53,449 bases of DNA from positions 1-53,449 of the forward strand of contig BJFQ01000008.1 of the NCBI GenBank assembly GCA_014189895.1, in the 5' to 3' direction. Below are positions 21,407 through 30,578 of the stretch, piece by piece. This DNA comes from Acidobacteriota bacterium. Lineage in GTDB: Bacteria; Acidobacteriota; Holophagae; Holophagales; Holophagaceae. The number at the start of each line of letters is the position of its first letter. Within the stretch, counting starts at the first letter, position 1. A program made the translations under genes and the position numbers. A model generated the notes under the pieces. That model was not told where the DNA came from. It did not search any database and saw only the letters and a list, made by a program, of their open reading frames with translations.

Positions 21407-21414
21407 GATCGCTC

Positions 21415-21711
21415 ATGCTCGTTTATGAAGTCACGGTTCGTCTCCAACACTCGGATGAAGACGCTTTCCGTGGCTTCATGATCGAGGCCCATATCCCCGA
21501 TATTGTTGCCACCGGCTGTTTTGACCAAGTCTCTTTTCAGCGTCTCGGTGAAAAGCATTTTCGAACCCAGTATCAAGCCCTGAATCAAGAGGATCTCGAT
21601 CGTTATTTGACCCAGCACGCCCCCCAATTTCGTGAAGACTTCCTCAAGCACTTTCCCGGTGAGACCCAAGTCGAACGTCAGGTATGGACGATTGAGCAGA
21701 CCTGGTCTTAG
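21415..21711 (+). CDS. DUF4286 family protein
   Basis: This 98-residue protein starts MLVYEVTVRLQ, with a central RTQYQALNQEDLDRYLTQHA and a C-terminal FPGETQVERQVW. The pattern matches the DUF4286 family, small predicted ferredoxin-like proteins of unknown function. It is probably co-transcribed with rny and shares a 4-base stop overlap with convergent alaS. No catalytic residues are obvious. Confidence 0.75.
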   Translation: MLVYEVTVRLQHSDEDAFRGFMIEAHIPDIVATGCFDQVSFQRLGEKHFRTQYQALNQEDLDRYLTQHAPQFREDFLKHFPGETQVERQVWTIEQTWS

Positions 21712-24329
21712 ATGAGGGAGCGCTTGAGCGCTTCTAAGGCTTCAGGAAGTTTTGAAGGCTCGGTTCCGCCCCCTTGAGCGAGATCTTTTTTGCCGCCCCC
21801 CTTACCATTCAAAAGCGGCATCATGACCTTCAACAGATCGCCTGCATGATGGGGCAGTTCTGAACTGACGCTAATCACAAGCGCCAGTTGATTCGAGTCG
21901 ATCAGGGAAACCAATAATAAAATACCTTGAGGATGGCGTTGACGGAAGCGATCCATCAACTGACGTAGATCTTGTCCATCAACGCCTTCAACTTGGCGGA
22001 ACACCAAAGTACCACCTTTAATCGGCGTCAGAGTGTCTTCGGCCTCTTGACTCGAGGCAGCCTGTAATTTGGTTTTCTTTAGCTCCTGTTCAAGCGCTTG
22101 AATCTTTTGATCTTTGTTGGCGATCACGGAGGGTAATTGATCTTTGGAAACATTAGAATTTCGGGCCAGTTGCGAAAGTACCCGGTCATGATCTTGAAGA
22201 TACTTCAGTGCCATGACACCAGCGACCGCTTCGACCCTTCGAATACCACTGGCGACGGAGGATTCTTGGGTGATTTTAATCAAACCGATTTCGCCGGTAT
22301 TCGCGACGTGCGTTCCCCCGCAAAGTTCGACGGAGTAATCTCCGAGGGTTAGGACGCGAACACGTTCTCCGTATTTCTCACCAAACAAAGCCATGGCGCC
22401 CTGCTGAAGCGCTTCTTCAATCGGTAGTTCTTCAATACAAGCAGGAAGTCCCTTCAGGCTTTGCTCGTTCATAGACGATTCAATGAGTTCAATTTGTTCT
22501 CGGTCGAGAGGAGCATAATGGGTGAAATCAAATCTCAAACGATCTTCATCAACGACGCTGCCCGCCTGTTTCACATGAGGTCCTAAGACTTCACGAAGAG
22601 CGGCATGAAGAAGATGGGTTGCGGTGTGATGGGCACGAATACGCGCGCGACGTTCGGCGTGAACCTGAAGATGTACTTCATCACCGATCTTCAGAGTTCC
22701 TTCAATATGGACCTGATGGACGATGCGTTTATCGGCAGGACTTTGGGTATCGGTGATGGTTCCATACCCCCCTTCAAATTTCAGGGTTCCGGTATCGCCG
22801 ACTTGGCCTCCCCCTTGAGCATAAAAAGGTGTGCTGTCAACGAGAAGAGAACCCTCGCCCGTCAGACTTGAAACACCCTGGCCTTTAGCATCCAGCAAAG
22901 CTAAAACCTTCGTATTGTCCTGTAAGTGCTCGTAACCGGTGAAGGTCGTGGGAGCCACTTTCATCAGAGCAGAGAGATCTTGTTTCGACGTGACGGCCGT
23001 CTTTGCGCCCACTTTACTTTTGGCTCGCTGTTCGGCGAGTTCTTTCTGGAAACCTTCGAGATCGGGATGGACTTGGCGTTCGCGACACCAATCCTCAACG
23101 AGATCGAGAGGGAATCCATAGGTATCGTAGAGTTTAAAAATATCGGAGCCTGAAAGAGTTTTCTGAGCGAGTTTGGCGGACTCGAGAATCCTGAGACCCG
23201 CGAGCAACGTCTGTTCAAATTGTTTGGATTCCCTCGTCAAGACGCCCTCAATATTTTTAATCTCCGTGGAGAGTTCGGGGTAGGCATCCTGCATGCTCTG
23301 AAGGACCGAGCTCGGAAGTTGCGCAAAGAATCCCGAAGGCATGCCGAGGCGTTTACCAAAACGAAGCGCCCGACGGATTATTTTTCGCAAAACATAGCCT
23401 CGGCCTTCATTGGAAGGAATCACCCCATCGGCAATCATGAAGGTGGCTGCACGAATATGATCAGCAATGACTTGGCTAGCAATTCTGGCCGTGGGATCTT
23501 GATGTTCAGAAGCCGGCAAGGTCGACATCGACCAAATAGCCTTGAAGATCGGCACAAATAAATCGATATCGTAATTAGAATCTTTCTTTTGAAGGACTGA
23601 CGCTACGCGTTCAAGCCCCATTCCGGTATCGATACTGGGTTTCGGAAGCGGCGCTAAGGCCCCTTGATCATTTCGGTTGTATTGCATGAAGACGAGGTTC
23701 CAAATTTCCATGACGCGATCGCCTTCACCATTAGGTCGATCATCGCCGGGATAAGAAGCCCCACGATCAAAATGAATTTCAGAGCAAGGACCGCAAGGGC
23801 CCGTATCCCCCATCTGCCAAAAATTATCTTTTTTGCCGAATTTTAAAATACGTTCGGGGGGGACCCCGACTTGTGTCCAAAGGATAATCGCTTCCTCATC
23901 GGCCGGGACACCGTCTTCACCGCCAAAAACCGTCACCCAAAGATCCTTCGCCGGGAGCCCTAATTTGCCTTCTTGCGTGCTTCCGGTTAGAAAATCCCAA
24001 GCAAAGTGAATGGCTTCCTGTTTGAAGTAATCTCCAAAGCTGAAATTGCCGAGCATTTCAAAAAAGGTATGATGGCGCGCGGTAAAACCTACCTGATCGA
24101 GATCGTTGTGCTTCCCTCCAGCCCGTAAACATTTCTGACTGCTCGTCGCACGGCGATAGGGCCGTTCTTCGCGGCCCACAAAGACATCTTTAAATTGAAT
24201 CATGCCCGAATTCGTCCACAAGACCGTAGGATCATGGGCAGGACCAATAACGGGGCTAGAACTCACCTGTCGGTGGTTGTTCGCCACGAAATAATTCAGA
24301 AATTTCTGTCGGATCTCAGAGGTTTTCAT
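21708..24329 (-). CDS. alaS: Alanine--tRNA ligase
   Basis: AlaRS charges tRNA-Ala and edits Ser and Gly errors. The 873-residue protein begins MKTSEIRQKFLNYF. The catalytic core includes TNSGMIQFKDVF and HHTFFEMLGNFSFGDYFK. The editing domain has the zinc-type HHTATHLLH and VELCGGTHVANTG. The C-Ala region carries the late GGGGKKDLAQGGG-like glycine segment. I take ATG 24329. A longer frame to 24389 would overlap purH and adds residues not seen in the family. It lies 20 bases downstream of purH. Confidence 0.95.
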   Translation of the reverse strand: MKTSEIRQKFLNYFVANNHRQVSSSPVIGPAHDPTVLWTNSGMIQFKDVFVGREERPYRRATSSQKCLRAGGKHNDLDQVGFTARHHTFFEMLGNFSFGDYFKQEAIHFAWDFLTGSTQEGKLGLPAKDLWVTVFGGEDGVPADEEAIILWTQVGVPPERILKFGKKDNFWQMGDTGPCGPCSEIHFDRGASYPGDDRPNGEGDRVMEIWNLVFMQYNRNDQGALAPLPKPSIDTGMGLERVASVLQKKDSNYDIDLFVPIFKAIWSMSTLPASEHQDPTARIASQVIADHIRAATFMIADGVIPSNEGRGYVLRKIIRRALRFGKRLGMPSGFFAQLPSSVLQSMQDAYPELSTEIKNIEGVLTRESKQFEQTLLAGLRILESAKLAQKTLSGSDIFKLYDTYGFPLDLVEDWCRERQVHPDLEGFQKELAEQRAKSKVGAKTAVTSKQDLSALMKVAPTTFTGYEHLQDNTKVLALLDAKGQGVSSLTGEGSLLVDSTPFYAQGGGQVGDTGTLKFEGGYGTITDTQSPADKRIVHQVHIEGTLKIGDEVHLQVHAERRARIRAHHTATHLLHAALREVLGPHVKQAGSVVDEDRLRFDFTHYAPLDREQIELIESSMNEQSLKGLPACIEELPIEEALQQGAMALFGEKYGERVRVLTLGDYSVELCGGTHVANTGEIGLIKITQESSVASGIRRVEAVAGVMALKYLQDHDRVLSQLARNSNVSKDQLPSVIANKDQKIQALEQELKKTKLQAASSQEAEDTLTPIKGGTLVFRQVEGVDGQDLRQLMDRFRQRHPQGILLLVSLIDSNQLALVISVSSELPHHAGDLLKVMMPLLNGKGGGKKDLAQGGGTEPSKLPEALEALKRSLI

Positions 24330-24349
24330 CGCTTTATTAACTTTATAAC

Positions 24350-25888
24350 CTAATGACGAAAATGCCGAACCCCAGTCGCAAAAAGCCAAACACCTAGGCG
24401 CTGAGCCGCTCCCATAACCTCGTCATCACGGAGGGAACCCCCCGGATGAATAAACGCTTGGACCCCTTGAGCCGCCGCCCACTCTAATCCATCGGCGAAG
24501 GGGAAAAAAGCATCACTTCCGAGAACACTTCCTTGCGCACGACGACCGGCTTTCTCGCAGGCGATCCGTACCGCTTCCACGCGGCTCATTTGTCCCGCAC
24601 CAATACCCACGGTTTGTCCGTCCTTAACCAAGACAATGGCATTTGATTTCACCGACTTAGCGGTCGTTTGCGCCAGGTATAAATCTTGATCAGAAGGCTT
24701 AGGGCTTGACCCCTTGACCTTGATCTCCCAGTTGGATATCAGCATGTCCTGTTGGTCGAGACCTTGAACTAAATACCCTCCACTGACAGAACGTACATCT
24801 AAGCTTTCTGGATTCGACCAAGGAAGTTGAATCTGTATTAAACGGAGTTGTTTCTTCGATTGGAAAATAGCCAGCGCTTCTGGAGAAAACTCTGGAGCCA
24901 TAATCACTTCCCAGAAGGTCTCGACCATCTTTTGTGCGAGACTCGCTGTGACGGATCGATTGAAGGCAACGATGCCACCAAAACTTGAGACGGTGTCGCA
25001 GGCGAGGGCCCGATGAAAAGCGGAATCGACCTCGGGTCCTAGGGCCACACCACAAGGATTGTTGTGTTTGACAATCACGCAAGCCGGCTCTTGAAAGGAT
25101 TCAATGAGTCGACCACAGGCTTCCATATCTAATAAGTTATTAAACGACAGTTCTTTGCCTTGAAGTTGATGCGCTTGTGCCAAGCCGTGGGTCGACCCCG
25201 ATACCGGCTGGTAATACGCCCCCTCTTGGTGAGGGTTTTCTCCGTAGCGAAGGCTTTGGTGTTGGATGAGATTCAATTGAAGGGAAGAAGGGAGGGACGT
25301 CGTAGAAGTCGAGCTGGAAGAAGCCATCCAATCGGCAATTGCACGATCATAACAAGCGGTATGGCCGAAGGCTTCTTGGGCACACCGTCGACGTTCAAGC
25401 TCACCCCACTGATTTTGTTCGAGCGCTCGAAGGAAGGGTTCATATTGAGTCGGCTGAGTCAACACCGTGACCGAGGCATGATTTTTTGCCGCACTTCGAA
25501 TCATGCTGGGACCCCCAATGTCGATTTGCTCAATGGCTTCCTCGAATCGGACTCCCGATTTTTGTATAGTCGCTTCAAAGGGATAAAGATTGACGACCAC
25601 TAAATCAATGGCTTCGATTCCGAGTCGCTGAGCATCCTCGGCATGATGTTTCTTGTGGCGATCAAAGAGCAGGCCTCCATGGATCTTGGGATGGAGGGTT
25701 TTGACCCGTCCCTCAAAACATTCAGGGAAGCCCGTAAAAGACGAAACCTCGGTGACCGGTAAGGGATGAGCCTTGAGGACCTGAAGGGTTCCTCCCGTGG
25801 CCAAGAGGGTCCAGCCTTTTTGGACCAGCGATTCGGCTAGAGGAATAACCCCTGTCTTGTCATAGACCGAGATCAAAGCAGTTGGCAT
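24350..25888 (-). CDS. purH: Bifunctional AICAR formyltransferase / IMP cyclohydrolase
   Basis: PurH catalyses the last two steps of IMP synthesis. The 512-residue protein has the cyclohydrolase domain first (ISVYDKTGV, LLATGGT, FEGRVKTLHPKIHGG). The formyltransferase domain follows, with the catalytic lysine-histidine pair in VKHNNPCGVA and later SDAFFPFADGLEWAA and IHPGGSLRDDE. ATG 25888 is chosen because a GGGGGAG tract sits just ahead and homology starts there. An in-frame upstream start would add a basic stretch. It is followed by alaS. Confidence 0.94.
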   Translation of the reverse strand: MPTALISVYDKTGVIPLAESLVQKGWTLLATGGTLQVLKAHPLPVTEVSSFTGFPECFEGRVKTLHPKIHGGLLFDRHKKHHAEDAQRLGIEAIDLVVVNLYPFEATIQKSGVRFEEAIEQIDIGGPSMIRSAAKNHASVTVLTQPTQYEPFLRALEQNQWGELERRRCAQEAFGHTACYDRAIADWMASSSSTSTTSLPSSLQLNLIQHQSLRYGENPHQEGAYYQPVSGSTHGLAQAHQLQGKELSFNNLLDMEACGRLIESFQEPACVIVKHNNPCGVALGPEVDSAFHRALACDTVSSFGGIVAFNRSVTASLAQKMVETFWEVIMAPEFSPEALAIFQSKKQLRLIQIQLPWSNPESLDVRSVSGGYLVQGLDQQDMLISNWEIKVKGSSPKPSDQDLYLAQTTAKSVKSNAIVLVKDGQTVGIGAGQMSRVEAVRIACEKAGRRAQGSVLGSDAFFPFADGLEWAAAQGVQAFIHPGGSLRDDEVMGAAQRLGVWLFATGVRHFRH

Positions 25889-26027
25889 GACTCCCCCTCT
25901 CTTCATTTTGATTTGTCTCATCGATTCGGGATAGCCCCCAATAGAGGGGGGAAATAACTTAGACCCTCGATTGAGAACTTGATCCTACGTTTCAGAGGCC
26001 TCATTCTATTCATTCGGAGTGTAGGTG

Positions 26028-27479
26028 ATGCCGAAGATTGCCATCAACGGTCAGACCATAGAGGTCCCAGTAGGGACCTTGGTACTCGATGCCTGCAAGC
26101 AAGTCGGCATCGATATTCCTCATTATTGTTATCACCCCGCCCTGACGCCCGTGGCGACCTGTCGAATGTGCATGGTCGAAATCAAAGGGATGCCCAAGTT
26201 GGCCACTTCCTGTACCACGACGGTGGGACCGGCACCGAAAGATCAACCGGATGGCCTCGCCATGGAAATTTTCACTAATACACCCCAAGTCGCCGATGCA
26301 CGCGCCGGCGTCATGGAATTCTTGCTGATGAATCATCCCTTAGACTGTCCGATTTGTGATCAAGCAGGGGAATGCAAACTCCAAGATTATAGTTATGCCT
26401 ATGGCAGCGGAGATTCCCGCATGCACGAAGCAAAAAGACGTTACCGCTATGAAGATCTCGGCGGAAAGATTGTGATTGATAAGAACCGATGTATTCATTG
26501 CACGCGTTGCATTCGTTTCACGCAAGAAATTTCAGGGGGTTCTGAACTCACGGTGGCGCAGCGAGGTGCGGATCTTGAAGTCACCACGTATGCTGGAAAA
26601 TCCCTTGATGCGAACCCCTACGCTGCGAATGTGGTCGACATTTGTCCTGTAGGAGCCCTCACGAGTCGTGACTTCAGATTTAAAAAACGGGTTTGGTACC
26701 TCACCGCAACACCTTCGATCTGTCGCGAGAGTGCACTAGCCGCCCCCGTTTGGATGGATCACGAAGGCAATCACATTTACCGGATGCGTCCACGACCCAT
26801 CGACGGTCAAAAGGAAACTCATTTTATTTCTGATCGTGAACGCTATTCCTATAAACACTACAATTTGCAAGATCGACCGACCCGTATCGTGAATCAAGGA
26901 AGTACCTCCGCCTCCGAAGTCTTCACCCAAGCACTCCAAAACCCGACGGCTGTGGTGGCTCAAGGTACGATTGGATGCGACGCCGCTCAAAAGATCGCTG
27001 AATGCGCCTCTTCACCTAACCATCTTTATGGAAGTGGGGATCGCCGACTGCCCATTGATTTAGCCCATCTCCAACACGAAACGGATGGTGTCATTAATCG
27101 TAAGGGGCTGGAACAGCGAGGCTATCGTTTTGGTCAACTCGCCGCGCTGAAAAAACAAATAGAAGAAGGTCAGATCAAGACCGTGATTCTAGTCCACGAT
27201 GAGCTCGTTTCGAGCGACGCCGAAGCTGCCTTACTAAAAGAGATTCTTCAATTGGCCTCCACCTCGATCGTTTTTGAAGTTCTTCAATCTCCATTGGGCC
27301 AACTAGCGACGCTGTGGATACCCATGACCTCTTATGTTGAAGAAAATGATTTTGTCATCAATCTACGCGGTGAAATCTGTCGCTATCAAAAAGCGCTGAA
27401 AGCCCCCGAAGGTTGCAGCACGGTCATTCAATGGGTTCAGTCTCTGCGTTCCTCTTCGTTGGCAGCGACCCCCTCTTGA
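26028..27479 (+). CDS. Orphan NuoG-like iron-sulfur protein (truncated complex I subunit G type)
   Basis: The first 210 or so residues carry the electron-transfer part of NuoG: a 2Fe-2S domain (CYHPALTPVATCRMCMVE), the His-Cys cluster (HPLDCPICDQAGEC) and a 4Fe-4S site (CIHCTRC plus a later DICPVGAL). The molybdopterin-oxidoreductase-like part starts normally but is short, giving 483 residues in total against about 690-900 for NuoG. Its CxxC-type N7 ligands are absent, as in proteobacterial and mitochondrial homologues. No other nuo genes are here. It may be the G subunit of a complex I encoded elsewhere or serve another dehydrogenase. GGAG at 26016-26019 favours ATG 26028. Confidence 0.8.
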   Translation: MPKIAINGQTIEVPVGTLVLDACKQVGIDIPHYCYHPALTPVATCRMCMVEIKGMPKLATSCTTTVGPAPKDQPDGLAMEIFTNTPQVADARAGVMEFLLMNHPLDCPICDQAGECKLQDYSYAYGSGDSRMHEAKRRYRYEDLGGKIVIDKNRCIHCTRCIRFTQEISGGSELTVAQRGADLEVTTYAGKSLDANPYAANVVDICPVGALTSRDFRFKKRVWYLTATPSICRESALAAPVWMDHEGNHIYRMRPRPIDGQKETHFISDRERYSYKHYNLQDRPTRIVNQGSTSASEVFTQALQNPTAVVAQGTIGCDAAQKIAECASSPNHLYGSGDRRLPIDLAHLQHETDGVINRKGLEQRGYRFGQLAALKKQIEEGQIKTVILVHDELVSSDAEAALLKEILQLASTSIVFEVLQSPLGQLATLWIPMTSYVEENDFVINLRGEICRYQKALKAPEGCSTVIQWVQSLRSSSLAATPS

Positions 27480-27480
27480 T

Positions 27481-27801
27481 ATGCTCCTCATTGCTTATGA
27501 TGGTGAATGCAGTTTATGTATTCGTCGTGTCGATTGGCTGAAGCGTCAAGATACGCAGGCCCAATTAATGCTGTTTCCCCTGCAGCACCCAGAACTGGTT
27601 CGTATTGCTCCTGAGTTGGCCGGACGAACGCTTCATGGGCAAGTGCATGGCATGGATCTCACGACCCGGGAAGTTTTTATCGCTGGGGAACTCCTTAGCC
27701 CGCTTGTAAAAGCCCTCCCCCGCTGGTCTTGGTTAAGTCTTTTTCTTGTCATTCCAGGTTTACGTACTTGGATCGGCCATTGGTTTCTTTCGAAAACCTA
27801 A
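27481..27801 (+). CDS. DCC-family (DUF393) thiol protein
   Basis: This 106-residue protein opens with YDGECSLCIRRVDWL, the thioredoxin-fold-like DxxCxxC signature of the DUF393/DCC family. It ends with a hydrophobic C-terminal region. These proteins are predicted thiol oxidoreductases of unknown substrate. It starts one base after the NuoG-like gene, so the two are translationally linked. A redox link to the iron-sulfur protein is a guess. Confidence 0.82.
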   Translation: MLLIAYDGECSLCIRRVDWLKRQDTQAQLMLFPLQHPELVRIAPELAGRTLHGQVHGMDLTTREVFIAGELLSPLVKALPRWSWLSLFLVIPGLRTWIGHWFLSKT

Positions 27802-27806
27802 AAAAA

Positions 27807-28892
27807 TTATTGACCCCGTGCGTTGGGATTCTTCTCAGCCATTTCTGACCAGAGTCGCTGAAGACTCTTGAGGCGCTCAGGGAATTCAAGATCTAATTGG
27901 ATCAGAGTTGCCTCATCTTCAGGATCAAAACTCATGGGGTCATCTAAGACGGTACTAGGAAATTCAGGGAAGATTTCTGCGAGCCAATGACGGGAGATTC
28001 CTCGCACACTCAGATTCCTAAAGCCGGGCGTATCCACAATAAAGCCTTGGTCGAGAGTCGGAATAAGCCGAGTGGAGGTGGTCGTTTGTTTTCCGGTTCC
28101 AAATTTAGAGAGGCCACCGGTGCGTGAAATATCTTGATTAAGAAGGCGATTCAATAGGGTGCTTTTCCCCACGCCACTGTGACCCAAGAGTCCAACGCGT
28201 TTTTTCGGTAAAAGGGATTGAAGAAGATCGAGGCCCTCTCCGCTCGTGGAAGAGCAGCGAATAATGCGTTGAGGAGTTGCCCTTAAAGGCTCGAGTTCTG
28301 GAATTTCATCGGAAGCCTTCAATTCATCTGATTTAGTAATTACGACAATGAGGGGGATACCAGCATCGAAGGTCAAAGCCTGGGCCCGTTCAATCAGACT
28401 AGGCTTTAAGGTAGGCTGCAGCACGGAAGCGCACAGCCATACTTCATCGAGATTGGCAGCGATCAATTGCCAAGGATTGCGATCGTCAATACCGCCTCGC
28501 TTTAGGAGGTTTCGCCGTGTGACCACTGCCTGAATTTGGGCAAGGGTTTCACTCGTCTTGACTGCTAGATCGTAGTGGATCTGATCGCCACATACTAAGC
28601 TGACCCCTCTCAACTTTCCCGAAAGCGTGCCCCTTAGAGGCTTGAGGTCAGTCCCTAGAAAATCGACCCACTGAGAGTGGCGCTGAATGACTGTTCCCTG
28701 GGGGAGATGGCTCCACTCAGCGGTATCCGGAAGACTCAACATGGATTCGCTATCGTGGGACTCAATCTGCGAGCGCTGCTGAGACGTCTGTTGTTGTCGA
28801 CGCTTGCTTTGACTTCGACCTTCGCGTCGTGAACCTGCCTCGCCAAAATCATTGGCGTGACTACTTTGACCGAGCTTGAATTTCTTATTCAT
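27807..28892 (-). CDS. rsgA: Ribosome small subunit-dependent GTPase RsgA, without zinc-binding cysteines
   Basis: RsgA is a circularly permuted GTPase that assists late 30S maturation. The 361-residue protein has an N-terminal disordered basic Q/R-rich tail, an OB fold, then G4 (TKSD), G5 region, G1 GHSGVGKSTLLN and G3 DTPGF. The usual C-terminal zinc site (Cys, 4 residues, Cys-x-His, 5 residues, Cys) is missing: the segment after DTPGF has no Cys at all. ATG 28892 overlaps the stop of the CPBP gene by 4 bases. A longer frame upstream lies inside that gene. Confidence 0.88.
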   Translation of the reverse strand: MNKKFKLGQSSHANDFGEAGSRREGRSQSKRRQQQTSQQRSQIESHDSESMLSLPDTAEWSHLPQGTVIQRHSQWVDFLGTDLKPLRGTLSGKLRGVSLVCGDQIHYDLAVKTSETLAQIQAVVTRRNLLKRGGIDDRNPWQLIAANLDEVWLCASVLQPTLKPSLIERAQALTFDAGIPLIVVITKSDELKASDEIPELEPLRATPQRIIRCSSTSGEGLDLLQSLLPKKRVGLLGHSGVGKSTLLNRLLNQDISRTGGLSKFGTGKQTTTSTRLIPTLDQGFIVDTPGFRNLSVRGISRHWLAEIFPEFPSTVLDDPMSFDPEDEATLIQLDLEFPERLKSLQRLWSEMAEKNPNARGQ

Positions 28893-29854
28893 GGTCGAAC
28901 CAGTTGGCCCAGTAGCGCAGTTAAGTTCCACAGGGCATGAATGCCTATCGGAACCAAGATGGATTCGGAGATGAGGTAAGACCAAGCTAGGATACTGCCG
29001 ATGATGGCAAGAGCAGGGAAGGTTAAGAGCTCCATATGGAAAAGCGCAAAGACCACGCCACTCATCAGCACGGCCCACTCGACAGGGATACGGGGACGTA
29101 ACCAAGTTAGAAAGACGCCTCGGAAGATAATTTCTTCATAGAAGGGAGCGAGCAACGTCAGTGCAATTCCACTCGGAAGTATTTGTTTCCAAGATCGACT
29201 CTGACCGAGGATGTCGTGGAGCCTCGCTTGGGCTTGGGCATCTTTTAAAAAGGGATTCACAACAGCGGAATAAGCCACGATAAGTACCAAAGCCAAGCCG
29301 AACATTTGGAAAATCTTCTGTCCATCTCCAGGATTGATCCTGAAGGAAAATCGTTTTAGAAATAGAGACCACGAAATATTCTCAAGGCGCAATAAAACGA
29401 ATATTCCCCACGTCATCTGTAAAACATAAGGAATAAGAATGAGAAAAAGAGCGGCGTTGGTATGAACCCACTTCGTATAAATGCGGGCCGCCCCAAGGCT
29501 AATGCCTAAAAAACCTACGAACCAAAACATAAAAAACGCAAAGAGCGTGAGAGGACTGAATGACCATGATGCCTGATGAAAATGGGGGGCCCGAAGTAAG
29601 TGTCTGAGCATTCTTCGAAGGCTGATAAAAAGGAACAGCAAGGCAAGTCCCCCCAGGACGAAGGACCAAGGATGAGAGACCAGAGCGAGCCGCGCTGTGT
29701 TGACCCGGGTCGTCCCATCAGGGATTTGAAAATGGAGATTGTTCCATTGGCCTCTCATGATTTCCATGAGTCCCAGGGTTGAAATGAGGGTGGCTATCCC
29801 TAGGGTCAACTGAAAGAGTGAAGACCGGGCCCCGGTCGATGGAGATTCAGGCAT
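28889..29854 (-). CDS. CPBP-family intramembrane metalloprotease
   Basis: This is a 321-residue polytopic membrane protein with about eight hydrophobic segments. The CPBP (Abi/CAAX-protease-like) motifs are present: EEIIFRG (about 245-251), FALFHM and the final HALWN. These supply the glutamates and histidines of the metal site in Rce1-like proteases. The target peptide or prenylated substrate is unknown. It precedes rsgA with a 4-base overlap, so the two are co-transcribed, though no functional link is evident. Confidence 0.82.
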   Translation of the reverse strand: MPESPSTGARSSLFQLTLGIATLISTLGLMEIMRGQWNNLHFQIPDGTTRVNTARLALVSHPWSFVLGGLALLFLFISLRRMLRHLLRAPHFHQASWSFSPLTLFAFFMFWFVGFLGISLGAARIYTKWVHTNAALFLILIPYVLQMTWGIFVLLRLENISWSLFLKRFSFRINPGDGQKIFQMFGLALVLIVAYSAVVNPFLKDAQAQARLHDILGQSRSWKQILPSGIALTLLAPFYEEIIFRGVFLTWLRPRIPVEWAVLMSGVVFALFHMELLTFPALAIIGSILAWSYLISESILVPIGIHALWNLTALLGQLVRP

Positions 29855-29894
29855 AGTTTAAGAATGCCTTAAGTGGCCCTTTTCGAGGAATCTC

Positions 29895-30302
29895 ATGAGT
29901 TTTCAGCACCCTATCGCCGTTCGTTTTCGTGATCTTGATGCGTTGCAACATGTCAACAACGCTGTGACGGTAACTTATCTGGAAACGGCTCGTTTTGCTT
30001 GGTGGCAGGACTATCTCCAGGGGCGTACTTTCGAATCGGAAGGTTTTCTTATTGCACGGATTGAGGTCGATTATAAAAAACCCATTTTACTGACCCATGA
30101 TGTGCGCATTGAAATTCGTGTCACCCACGTCGGCACAAAATCCTTCCACTTGTCATACCGAGTCTTTGACGCCCTCAGTGGAGATACTTTAGCGAAAGCC
30201 CTTACCGTTCAAGTGATGCTGGACTTTGCTAACTTCATTTCGAAAACCCCATCGCCTCAAGCCTTAAGTTGGCTTCAGTCGCAATTAGACCCTAAGGCCT
30301 AA
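29895..30302 (+). CDS. Acyl-CoA thioesterase, 4HBT/YbgC type
   Basis: This 135-residue hotdog-fold protein has the 4-hydroxybenzoyl-CoA thioesterase signature RFRDLDALQHVNNAVTVTYLE near the N-terminus, including the catalytic aspartate and HVNN. It has the family's usual length. It may trim acyl-CoA or acyl-ACP. It is divergent from the CPBP gene (40 bases) and overlaps the next reverse-strand frame by 4 bases at the stops. Confidence 0.85.
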   Translation: MSFQHPIAVRFRDLDALQHVNNAVTVTYLETARFAWWQDYLQGRTFESEGFLIARIEVDYKKPILLTHDVRIEIRVTHVGTKSFHLSYRVFDALSGDTLAKALTVQVMLDFANFISKTPSPQALSWLQSQLDPKA

Positions 30303-30514
30303 GATCTTGACTGAAAGAAAGCACCAATGCGGTCCTGAACTTCCTGCCTAAGAAAGCATTGGGCAAAAGCTACTTGCTCAATAAACAAGGCACCTTGTCG
30401 CTCCTCTCCCTTTTGATCTTCGATGACTTGGTCAAGAAGTTGGGAAGCAACTGCATCTATCGAAGATGCCGATAGCCTAGTAAAATGAGATTGGGTATTT
30501 AAACGATCGCTCAT
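30299..30514 (-). CDS. Hypothetical 71-residue protein
   Basis: From ATG 30514 this frame gives a 71-residue protein starting MSDRLNTQSHFTRLSA and including SSIDAVASQLLDQVIEDQ and FIEQVAFAQCFLRQEV. It looks mainly helical and is free of membrane segments. It would fill the otherwise empty interval between two real genes and end with a 4-base stop overlap, a pattern seen at three other convergent pairs here. The ribosome-binding site is poor (AAAGGA about 14 bases upstream). I do not recognise it. Confidence 0.5.
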   Translation of the reverse strand: MSDRLNTQSHFTRLSASSIDAVASQLLDQVIEDQKGEERQGALFIEQVAFAQCFLRQEVQDRIGAFFQSRS

Positions 30515-30578
30515 GTGATGTGTTCTTGTCCTTTTCCAAGTATAGGAGCAGGCACTGAGCTTTACGAAGGAGTAAGTG

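Noticed and set aside
24330-24389. N-terminal extension of alaS
   Set aside because: It overlaps the 3' end of purH and precedes the conserved AlaRS start.
28893-29105. N-terminal extension of rsgA
   Set aside because: It lies inside the CPBP gene and ATG 28892 gives the classic 4-base overlap.
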